Source: Thermodesulfobacteriota bacterium
GTDB taxonomy: Bacteria > Desulfobacterota > DSM-4660 > Desulfatiglandales > Desulfatiglandaceae
Length of the DNA stretch: 41,470 bases
NCBI GenBank assembly: GCA_028278625.1
Contig: JANQDY010000055.1
Span: 1-41,470, forward strand
Direction of reading: 5' to 3'
Shown piece after piece: positions 35,177 through 41,470 of this stretch. The position numbers were made by a program, and so were the translations under genes. The notes below the pieces were generated by a model. It made no database searches, was not told the origin of the DNA, and was given only the letters and a program-made list of their open reading frames with translations. Each line of letters starts with the position of its first letter. Position 1 is the stretch's first letter.

Positions 35177-35192
35177 TATTATATTATAGGCC

Positions 35193-35207
35193 GACGGAAA
35201 AACCGTC
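35193..35207 (+). terminator. Short hairpin between the 447-residue gene and tRNA-Arg
   Basis: GACGG-AAAAA-CCGTC forms a five-base-pair stem followed by an AT-rich stretch (ACAATCATTTTA). It may terminate the upstream gene. No strong separate tRNA promoter was found, so the tRNA could also be read from upstream. Confidence 0.4.
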
Positions 35208-35220
35208 ACAATCATTTTAC

Positions 35221-35297
35221 GCGCCTGTAGCTCAGTTGGATAGAGCAGCGGACTTCTAATCCGCAGGCCGGGGGTTCGAATCCTCCCAGGCGCGCCA
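35221..35297 (+). tRNA. tRNA-Arg (anticodon UCU)
   Basis: A full cloverleaf folds by hand. The acceptor stem is GCGCCTG (35221-35227) with CAGGCGC (35287-35293). The D-arm has GCTC...GAGC. The anticodon stem is GCGGA/TCCGC around loop CTTCTAA, giving anticodon TCT at 35255-35257. The T-arm is GGGGG-TTCGAAT-CCTCC. Discriminator G and an encoded CCA end the gene at 35297. It decodes AGA/AGG. tRNA genes are frequent integration sites for mobile DNA, and the region to its right differs in style. Confidence 0.97.
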
Positions 35298-35910
35298 CCC
35301 AATCTAAGCAATAATACAAATAAAATCGATAGCTTAAAGCCCATTCCCAAGGAAAAGCAAGGGTTTTTATCTTTTGCATTTTTGCCGTGAAAGTGTCATA
35401 TTCTGTCATTTATTGGCAAAATTTCACGACAATATCACGACACTCTGAAATAAAAAGCGGCCAGCGGATCTTTAGTCCGCTGCCCATCAAGATGGAGAAA
35501 AATTCTCTGAAACCCTAAAAGACCAAAAATTGCATTCGCAGCGTTCTTTTAGTGAAACATAGCTTTAGTAGTCTATATTACGAATTTCGCTACCCCGAAA
35601 CCGTTTTGAAATAGCTGACAGTGGGTATATGTGGCTAATTTCTGTAATTTTTTAATATTTCAGGCATGTTGGAGTTATAGGTTGACCTACATGAAGATTG
35701 CCAGTCTCTGGAACGTCGTCTTGTTTCCCAACAACCAAGACTGCCAGATGTATTCTTCTGCGGCCTGGGAATCACCCGGCAGAAGAATCATATAGGAAAA
35801 CTGTGTTCCACTCAGAGTGGTTTTTGCTGCCTAAAGGGCAATTTTGAAAAACCGCAGGGCATGGCATTTCAGTTGCCGACAGGATTAGCATACTTGAAGT
35901 TTTGGGAACT
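35298..35910. other. Non-coding stretch right of tRNA-Arg with two strong hairpins
   Basis: No credible gene is seen in these 613 bases; the frame antisense to the tRNA is a tRNA artefact. Two stems stand out. CAGCGGA-tctttag-TCCGCTG (35462-35482) is a perfect seven-base-pair stem. ATTCTTCTGC (35752-35761) pairs perfectly with GCAGAAGAAT (35779-35788), with an inner GGG/CCC pairing. A third, GTCTTG...CAAGAC, lies at about 35718-35741. The region is AT-rich. These may be terminators, RNA structures or element remnants. Confidence 0.5.
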
Positions 35911-36933
35911 TCAATCACCCTTATAGAATTCTGGATAGAGCTTTTTTGCACATTCAGGACAAATACTGTGACTGAATTGCGCTCCAGAGTGCTTCCCGAT
36001 ATAGGTTTCGATTCGATTCCAGTAACCTTCATCGTCACGGATTTTCTTGCAGTTAGCGCAAATAGGAAGCATGCCGGTTAATGTTTTCACCTCGGAAAGA
36101 GCTGTTTCTAATTCCAAAATTAGCTTATCTTTCTCCTCTTCTGCCTGCTTGCGTTCGGTGATATCTCTCAAAATAGCCACCGCCCTTGACCCATCTTTCT
36201 CTACAGGGACAATATCCATGGTAAGAAACCTTCCGTTTAACGTCATCGGCGATTCTTCACCGACTGTTCCTTCCCCCTTGTCTAATGCCTCGAACAATGT
36301 GAGGATTTTCCGGCGGTTTGGCGCGGGAAACAGCTCAGCGAAATTCCGGCCCAGCAATTTTTCCTCCGGCAGAGCAATAATGGAAAGTGCGGCAGGGTTT
36401 GCATAGAGGACCCTGCCCTTGTGGCCAAATTCCAGGATCCCCTCCGATACCTTGTCAATTACGACCTCGAAGTGCTTCTTTACATAGAGCAGCTCCTTCG
36501 TAACTCTTCGGGGATAGACGTTTTCGATGCCGATCACTTCTCCTGATTTGCACCGTGAAGCAAAAACCTCAGGTTGCTCGATGGCGGCGTGGATGTGCTG
36601 TGTTGTTTCTTCATATGCCCCTTTGGCAATAATTGCGTCTACGCCAAGATCAGAAGACTTGATACCTTCTTCCACAGCCGTGGCCGACAAAGCAATAAGA
36701 TAGGTGTCTTTCAGCTTCCTCATCCCCCTCAAGATCTTGCAGAGCTTTTTTCCATCGATATTTGGCATCACCATATCCACAAGGATCACATCAGGGGTAA
36801 AGGTCTTCAAGGCATCCAGTGCAGCAAGACCGTCTTCAGCTGTTACGACCTCAAAACCCTTTTCTGAAAATATCAGATCAATATAACGTCGTACGACCGG
36901 ATCATCATCTACCGCCAGAAGTTTTTTCTTCAT
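35911..36933 (-). CDS. REC-PAS protein with four-cysteine C-terminal domain
   Basis: A 340-residue soluble signalling protein. The receiver domain (about 3-120) has acidic pocket DDDP (9-12), phosphate site D53 and K104. A PAS domain (about 150-265) includes ILEFGHKGRVLYANPAALSI and ends at RDITERKQAEEE, followed by a short coiled coil. The C-terminus MLPICANCKKIRDDEGYW...SHSICPECAKKLYPE has C292, C295, C325 and C328 as two CxxC pairs, likely a zinc site. This tail recurs in many deltaproteobacterial PAS proteins but has no proven function. There is no kinase, cyclase or DNA-binding domain. The ATG at 36933 has AGGAGG seven bases upstream. Confidence 0.88.
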   Translation of the reverse strand: MKKKLLAVDDDPVVRRYIDLIFSEKGFEVVTAEDGLAALDALKTFTPDVILVDMVMPNIDGKKLCKILRGMRKLKDTYLIALSATAVEEGIKSSDLGVDAIIAKGAYEETTQHIHAAIEQPEVFASRCKSGEVIGIENVYPRRVTKELLYVKKHFEVVIDKVSEGILEFGHKGRVLYANPAALSIIALPEEKLLGRNFAELFPAPNRRKILTLFEALDKGEGTVGEESPMTLNGRFLTMDIVPVEKDGSRAVAILRDITERKQAEEEKDKLILELETALSEVKTLTGMLPICANCKKIRDDEGYWNRIETYIGKHSGAQFSHSICPECAKKLYPEFYKGD

Positions 36934-37004
36934 ATGAGTTCCTCCTGGAATTAATTCTGAGCCTCGCCCGGGGGGATCTCTCATCGGTTACGGAGGGCAC
37001 AGAA

Positions 37005-37280
37005 TTATCTTCCTACTTTAAAAAGCAGCTTCGGACAAGCCCCGACTACTTCGGTTTTGAAGAATGTGTCACGGGCATCTGAAATCTTTTTCGAGGGCGT
37101 TTCAATTTCGAGAGCGGGTCGATAGGGCCGCTCCGAGGACTTGTCATCCATTATGGCAGCAATCCCTAGGATTCTGGCCTCTTTCATAATCGCGTTGTCG
37201 GAGAGAAAGTCAGGATACCTGCACCCCATAAAAAAACGCGCTGGTGGCGCACTTGCGTGCACCATCTTTTCGTACCACAT
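37005..37280 (-). CDS. Doubtful 91-residue open frame
   Basis: An ATG-initiated frame of 91 codons (MWYEKMVHASAPPARFFMGC...). Three cysteine-free basic segments and a GACPKLLFKVGR end are all that can be said. No family is recognised and the ribosome site (GAGGA directly adjoining the ATG) is badly spaced. It might be a decayed remnant of a larger gene or a chance frame. Confidence 0.25.
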   Translation of the reverse strand: MWYEKMVHASAPPARFFMGCRYPDFLSDNAIMKEARILGIAAIMDDKSSERPYRPALEIETPSKKISDARDTFFKTEVVGACPKLLFKVGR

Positions 37281-38107
37281 TCCTCGAGATTTCGCAAAGC
37301 TGTCAGATGTATTCTTATCATTTTTCTGGGACTAGCTTAACACGAACCCAATCTAACGGCAGGTCAAAAAGTGTGTGATATCATCAAGTCCAAAGATTGA
37401 GTAAAACTTCAGATTAATCGAATACTCCATAAGAATGTACCTTGTCAAAACCTTGGAATAGCCTTACTTAGAAGGAATCAGCGTCAAGCCAGTGCGGCAG
37501 GATTTAGGCTTCATCTGATAGTGCTTCTTTGTGGCTAATCTCTCAGTTTTTCGGGTTTTTCATGGATTGTTGGATATTGCCGGTCTGATGTCATCCAAAG
37601 AAAACTCATTTCCACGGATCTCCCAACCCTGAGGCCGCCCCCTACCAATGAGGATATCAGAGGTATTCGGCTGTTTGAAATCGTTTGTGATATCCTTTTA
37701 GCGTTTATCCATAGTCCATCCAATTCGGCCGGAATCGTGGAATTGTCCTCATGAAACGCGAAAGGCAGATTGGTCCACAATTTCTAGATGTGGCTCGCGG
37801 CACAAAAATCTCCCACATTGAGACAAAAGACCATTAGAACAGACGGCGGAGACCGCGTTTTCGCACGTTTGGCGTTAGTGCTTTTGTGCTCTGTGGGAAT
37901 TCAGGCTAGCTGATGACTATTGGGCAATCAATTCACAATTCAAGATGTGCCCCCCACAGCCAGCGGTTGCTTCATTCAAGACCAACACCAAACATTTTGG
38001 GCTTGCTTTTATCTTGACCCACAAGCTGGTTTTCTCTATGCTCATTCCTGAAAAAAAGCAATCTCTTATCACCTCACCATCACCCCTCACCTAAGGAGGT
38101 TTTTTTC
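37281..38107. other. Non-coding 827-base stretch upstream of the sulfatase
   Basis: No gene is supported. An 81-codon minus-strand frame at 37535-37780 looks like chance. A nine-base inverted repeat, AGGATATCA (37651-37659) / TGATATCCT (37688-37696), is followed by TTTTA and could be a long-loop terminator. The stretch ends with the sulfatase promoter candidate and a strong ribosome site. Confidence 0.45.
38014..38042 (+). promoter_or_regulatory. Candidate promoter of the sulfatase gene
   Basis: TTGACC (38014-38019) and TATGCT (38037-38042) are 17 bases apart, five of six and four of six matches. The leader is about 60 bases and holds AAGGAGGT directly before the ATG at 38108. Confidence 0.5.
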
Positions 38108-39796
38108 ATGACAAATTTTAAATGGTCTATGAGAACGGCGTGCCTGTTGCTGGCCGTAGTTGCTGTATTGACAATTAGTAGCACAGCTATCGCCGAGGGC
38201 ATCAAGCGGGGCACGGTGACAGGCGAAACAACCGCCAAAGGTTATGACCACCCCAATCAGTACATCCACCTGAATGCCGTTCAAGTTGCGGACAACATGG
38301 AACCGGTTATGCCGCACCCCGAACAGGATAAAGCCGCGCGCGCCAAGCTCGCCGAGTTAGAAAAACGCTTTGGCAAGAAACCTAATATTCTAATTTTTCT
38401 TGTTGACGATGTAGGCTGGATGGACCCTGGTTTCAACGGCGGCGGCGGAGCCATCGGCAACCCGACGCCGACTATGGATAACCTCGCACAAGAGGGTTTG
38501 ATCCTGACCTCCGCTTATTCGACCCCCAGTTGCTCGCCTACTCGAGCGACAATTCATACCGGACAGAATCCGCTGCATCACGGACTGCTTGCTCCGCCGA
38601 TGTATGGTCAACCAGGTGGAATCGCGGGTGCAACGACGCTTCCTATGCTCCTGCGAAAGCTTGGCTATGTGACTCAAGGAGTGGGCAAGTGGCATATGGG
38701 CGAGAACAAAGGATCGCTTCCCCAAAACGTGGGGTACGACGATTATTACGGTTTCCTTAGCGTCTCCGACATGTACACCGAATGGCGTGATCAGTATTTC
38801 AATCCCGAAATCGCTCTGAGCCCGGCGCGCTTCAAATACATGGAGAATTTAAATTTCTGCAAAGATAACGTCCACTGCACCTCGGCCGACAAAAACAAAT
38901 GCGAATCTGTCTATGAAATCAACCTCACCTCGATCCGGAATCTGGATCAAGACTGGGCGGCATACAGTGAGAAGTTTATCCGAAATATGAAGGACGGGGA
39001 CAAACCCTTTTTCCTATACCACGCTACCCGCGGCTGCCATTTCGACAACTATCCCAACGACGAGTACGCGGGTAGTTCCCCCGCTCGTACGGTCTATAGC
39101 GACTGTATGGTGGAACTCGACAACGTCCTCGGTCGACTCGTTAAGGCGCTGGACGAGACGGAGCAACTCGAAAACACGCTCGTCTTTTTTACCTCGGATA
39201 ACGGACCTGAATGCGAGTTGCCGCCGCATGGACGCACACCCTTCCGGGGGTGCAAGGGGTCGAGCTGGGAAGGAGGAGTCCGGGTGCCGACATTCGCCTA
39301 CTGGAAAGGGATGATTTCCCCGAGACGCTCTGACGGAATCTTTGATCTGGCCGACCTTTTCAACACCGCGCTTTCACTGGCCGGGACCACCGGTGTGGAC
39401 ATAGGCAAGTCTGTCCCGAAGAAGACCTACATTGACGGCATAGACCAGACCTCCTTCCTGCTGGCCGACGATGGTGAATCGAACCGCCGCAGCCGAATTT
39501 ACACCATGAATCAATACTTCACCGCAGCTCGGATCGACGAGTTCAAATTCCATTTTACGGTTGAGCTGCAGGAGGCTGTTTTCAGCAGAGGTTATACCGG
39601 CGGTTTCAGTGGTTCCATTGCGACCGATACTGGCGGAGGACTGATGACCAACCTTTACACTAATCCGCAGGAAGACATCAGCGTGTGCGTCCGCCACCTT
39701 CCGATGATGACCCCTATTACGAATGAAATCGCCCGTTATAGAGAAGTCCTGAAGAAGTATCCACCCCAGTTCAAGTTCGGCTTCGCTGGTAACTAA
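38108..39796 (+). CDS. Secreted sulfatase (arylsulfatase family S1)
   Basis: A 562-residue exported sulfate ester hydrolase. It begins with a signal peptide (MRTACLLLAVVAVLTISSTAIAEG, cleavage near residue 29). Metal residues D100-D101 lie in FLVDDVGWMDPG. The formylglycine motif is CSPTR with C142 and R146; C142 would be converted to formylglycine. Other active-site residues are K194 and H196 in GKWHMG, D364 and N365 in FTSDNGPE, and K383. The CxPxR form can be served by FGE or anSME, neither of which is in the window. Six or more further cysteines suggest disulfides. It stands alone with its own promoter and terminator. Natural substrate is unknown. Confidence 0.93.
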   Translation: MTNFKWSMRTACLLLAVVAVLTISSTAIAEGIKRGTVTGETTAKGYDHPNQYIHLNAVQVADNMEPVMPHPEQDKAARAKLAELEKRFGKKPNILIFLVDDVGWMDPGFNGGGGAIGNPTPTMDNLAQEGLILTSAYSTPSCSPTRATIHTGQNPLHHGLLAPPMYGQPGGIAGATTLPMLLRKLGYVTQGVGKWHMGENKGSLPQNVGYDDYYGFLSVSDMYTEWRDQYFNPEIALSPARFKYMENLNFCKDNVHCTSADKNKCESVYEINLTSIRNLDQDWAAYSEKFIRNMKDGDKPFFLYHATRGCHFDNYPNDEYAGSSPARTVYSDCMVELDNVLGRLVKALDETEQLENTLVFFTSDNGPECELPPHGRTPFRGCKGSSWEGGVRVPTFAYWKGMISPRRSDGIFDLADLFNTALSLAGTTGVDIGKSVPKKTYIDGIDQTSFLLADDGESNRRSRIYTMNQYFTAARIDEFKFHFTVELQEAVFSRGYTGGFSGSIATDTGGGLMTNLYTNPQEDISVCVRHLPMMTPITNEIARYREVLKKYPPQFKFGFAGN

Positions 39797-39820
39797 AAGT
39801 AGAATTCTTCTACATCCTGT

Positions 39821-39857
39821 GTCAGCCGGGTTCGTCAGACCTGCGAGCCTGGCTGAC
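39821..39857 (+). terminator. Terminator-like hairpin after the sulfatase
   Basis: GTCAGCC (39821-39827) pairs perfectly with GGCTGAC (39851-39857), and inner GG/CC and TCG/CGA pairs extend the stem. It is followed by GTACTTTAAA rather than a clean T-run. It lies 25 bases beyond the stop codon and may also serve the convergent gene at 39971. Confidence 0.55.
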
Positions 39858-39970
39858 GTACTTTAAAAACGATTTTAATATGTTCACCACATGATTTTCA
39901 TGAGCGATGAGTTCGATAATTTGAGCAGGTTCCGGCTTATCAACCCTGGTACGCTTCGGAGCGATCAGAT

Positions 39971-41332
39971 TCAGGCAATACTTGGGGAACTTGATTTCTC
40001 TTTGAAAGTCTTTCTTGAAATCGTCCGAAAAATCAGCTGGACCACAAAAAAGAAAACAATCAGAACGGCGGCCCCCACAAGCGCCCGCCAGAATAGGGCG
40101 TCGAACCCCTTTTTGATCTGGGCCAACCCCTGTTCCAATGTTAGGTTTTCCCTTGTCAGGTTTGTCAAGAACTTGTCCGACATGTCCACCAGAACTTGGG
40201 TTTGCTTGACTGTTTCATTAACCTCGCGGACGGTCTTAAACCACTGCAAAATGTCAAAACTTCCCGGTTCGGAACGAGAATGGATCCGTTTCACCAGTGT
40301 ATCAATTGCAGCTGCCGCCTGAGCGATCGAGGTTGCTGCTTCCGTGGCGGCGGCTGCCATTTCATCTCCTAGGACGAGGCTTTTCTGAATATCATCCAAT
40401 AGGGCACGAAGCTTTACCTCTGATTCCAATATGTCGGTCATGATTATTTCCCGTTCCTTGCTTAAACGGTCTGGAAGTTTATTAACAGTGGATCCCATAC
40501 CGTCTATTGCGGTGGTAAGCCGGTTGATGTCATACAACAGCTGAACGGTTTCGGGTTGAGCAAAGAACTCGTACATACCGGTTTCAGCGGTTGTGCGGAG
40601 TACATAAGGAAGATACTTGACAAAGAATGCCATCCGTTCAGCCAGATTTCGGGCTTCATCCACCGACCGGGTGGCCTCGTTCACTTCCGGAAGCAGAAAA
40701 CCTGGTTTTCCTGCATCTTTAAAAACCGATTCTTCCAGCATTTCGGAAAGGTTGTCTATTCCGATACGTTCCATGTAAAATTGTTTAGGGTGTCTTGCCT
40801 GCCAGCGGCCAATCAAACCGCGAAGTTCTTTTTGATACCGCGGGATCATTACCTTTCGGGCGATGGCCCAGATCGCCTTTTCCATCTGCCGTAAAAAATC
40901 TGGAAGGCGACCTTTTTCTATTCCAAGCGCACTGGCATCCCAGTTCTTTTCGACACTTATCCGGGCCAATGACAAAAAAATAACCATGTCCAGCAAATTA
41001 TCGACAGGATCCGGCCCCGTGACTATTTGAAGTACCGTGTTAACCGCTCGCAGCTCACCCCTGCTTAATGCCAGACGCACTTTTTGATTCTTGCTCTGAC
41101 GTTCCAGAGAATAGATTTCAAACGTGAATTCACGGACAAACATCTGGGCAAACCGCATCAGAGCAGCCTGAAGTTCCATTCGGCTCATTTGGTCGGTTTC
41201 AAACTCCTGAGCAGTATTTTCATCTGTTTCGAAATAATCTGTGACATAATCTCCTTTTGCGGAAACCATTTCTACTGATGAAAAGGCGAGTAAGCAGACG
41301 GCCAGAATATTTAGAGAGCTTTTAGAAAACAT
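39971..41332 (-). CDS. Unrecognised exported protein with C-terminal membrane anchor
   Basis: A 453-residue protein I do not recognise. It has a signal peptide (SSLNILAVCLLAFSSVEMVSA), a long helical periplasmic body, and one C-terminal transmembrane helix (ALVGAAVLIVFFFVVQLIF) followed by a basic, serine-rich tail. Heptad-like and alanine-rich stretches (EMAAAATEAATSIAQAAAAI and nearby) suggest coiled coil, as in chemoreceptor or tether proteins, but no signalling domain is present. The ATG at 41332 has AAGGAG seven bases before it. It converges with the sulfatase and has no identifiable operon partner in the window. Confidence 0.8.
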   Translation of the reverse strand: MFSKSSLNILAVCLLAFSSVEMVSAKGDYVTDYFETDENTAQEFETDQMSRMELQAALMRFAQMFVREFTFEIYSLERQSKNQKVRLALSRGELRAVNTVLQIVTGPDPVDNLLDMVIFLSLARISVEKNWDASALGIEKGRLPDFLRQMEKAIWAIARKVMIPRYQKELRGLIGRWQARHPKQFYMERIGIDNLSEMLEESVFKDAGKPGFLLPEVNEATRSVDEARNLAERMAFFVKYLPYVLRTTAETGMYEFFAQPETVQLLYDINRLTTAIDGMGSTVNKLPDRLSKEREIIMTDILESEVKLRALLDDIQKSLVLGDEMAAAATEAATSIAQAAAAIDTLVKRIHSRSEPGSFDILQWFKTVREVNETVKQTQVLVDMSDKFLTNLTRENLTLEQGLAQIKKGFDALFWRALVGAAVLIVFFFVVQLIFRTISRKTFKEKSSSPSIA

Positions 41333-41470
41333 ATTTCACTCCTTTTCAAAAATGAAAATTCATGGAGGGTGCATCTGGTGCCTAATCGAGTAAGTTTCGT
41401 ATATTATCGCGAAGCTGCGATCCAGCAACTTCTCGTTTGCGCCACTTGAATGGCTTGGAGTCTGGATTGT
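41333..41470. other. Upstream region at the right edge
   Basis: The last 138 bases lie upstream of the membrane-anchored protein gene. I see its ribosome site but no convincing gene, promoter or repeat. Confidence 0.4.

Noticed and set aside
35147..35409. Short frames antisense to tRNA-Arg with a GGFEPPACGLEVRCS-like product.
   Set aside because: This product type arises repeatedly from tRNA genes read backwards; it is a known annotation artefact.
35462..35482. Hairpin resembling the anticodon arm of the neighbouring tRNA, considered as a tRNA remnant or integration scar.
   Set aside because: The loop lacks the invariant T at position 33 and no other arm is present, so similarity is probably chance.
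35745..37316. A 13-base direct repeat CAGATGTATTCTT at 35745 and 37304 flanking the REC-PAS gene, considered as a target duplication.
   Set aside because: Repeats of this length are expected by chance in 41 kb, and the flanks diverge at once.
37535..37780. An 81-codon minus-strand frame in the sulfatase upstream region.
   Set aside because: No ribosome site, no family resemblance, and inverted repeats lie inside it; likely chance.
1..41470. CRISPR arrays, prophage, intact insertion sequences and rRNA were looked for.
   Set aside because: No regularly spaced repeats, transposase, phage structural gene or rRNA sequence was seen.

Overview
The window looks like chromosomal DNA of an anaerobic, Gram-negative member of the Desulfobacterota (former Deltaproteobacteria). 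This rests on gene content and is an inference: class 1B dihydroorotate dehydrogenase (PyrD/PyrK), a CooT-type nickel protein, a LivHMGF system fused into one operon with an acyl-CoA ligase, many sensor kinases, outer-membrane and RND genes, and Kdo-modifying enzymes. The left 35 kb is moderately GC-rich, tightly packed and often translationally coupled (ATGA overlaps). The part right of the tRNA gene is looser and visibly more AT-rich between genes.

Layout. 1-7.95 kb: end of an AI-2E-type permease, class I fructose-1,6-bisphosphatase, a radical SAM/PPP-phosphatase pair, a Bax-inhibitor-1 membrane protein with a clear promoter and terminator, a bifunctional 6-phosphofructo-2-kinase/fructose-2,6-bisphosphatase homologue, and a pyrK-pyrD-secreted protein operon. 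8.1-11.95 kb: a lipoprotein substrate-binding protein followed by a large hybrid histidine kinase, probably a sensing pair. 11.95-14.24 kb: kdnA-kdnB, the two enzymes that make 8-amino-Kdo. 14.3-20.5 kb: a REP-like palindromic element, then a complete tripartite RND efflux operon. 20.6-22.8 kb: a small lipoprotein, the ribosome-assembly GTPase Der, and a cyclophilin-like protein. 22.9-29.8 kb: an XRE-cupin regulator with palindromic upstream sites, then a branched-chain-type ABC importer (SBP, LivH, LivM, LivG, LivF) and an AMP-forming acyl-CoA ligase. This reads as an uptake-and-activation operon for a carboxylic acid. 29.97-35.2 kb: an M50 protease, a convergent kinase/regulator pair, a cluster of a His-rich miniprotein, CooT and a sirtuin, and an unrecognised 447-residue protein started by TTG. 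35.22 kb: tRNA-Arg(UCU). 35.3-41.47 kb: long non-coding stretches with hairpins, a REC-PAS protein with a four-cysteine tail, a secreted sulfatase, and an unrecognised membrane-anchored protein.

How the parts fit. The fbp gene and the PFK-2/FBPase-2 homologue suggest unusual control of gluconeogenesis through a eukaryote-like signal sugar. kdnAB and the RND operon point to envelope remodelling and export. The CooT cluster points to nickel enzyme biology. The tRNA-flanked right end is the best candidate for acquired DNA, though no integrase or duplicated tRNA end is visible. I found no rRNA, CRISPR array, intact insertion sequence or prophage. All functional calls come from reading motifs by eye; no database search was run.
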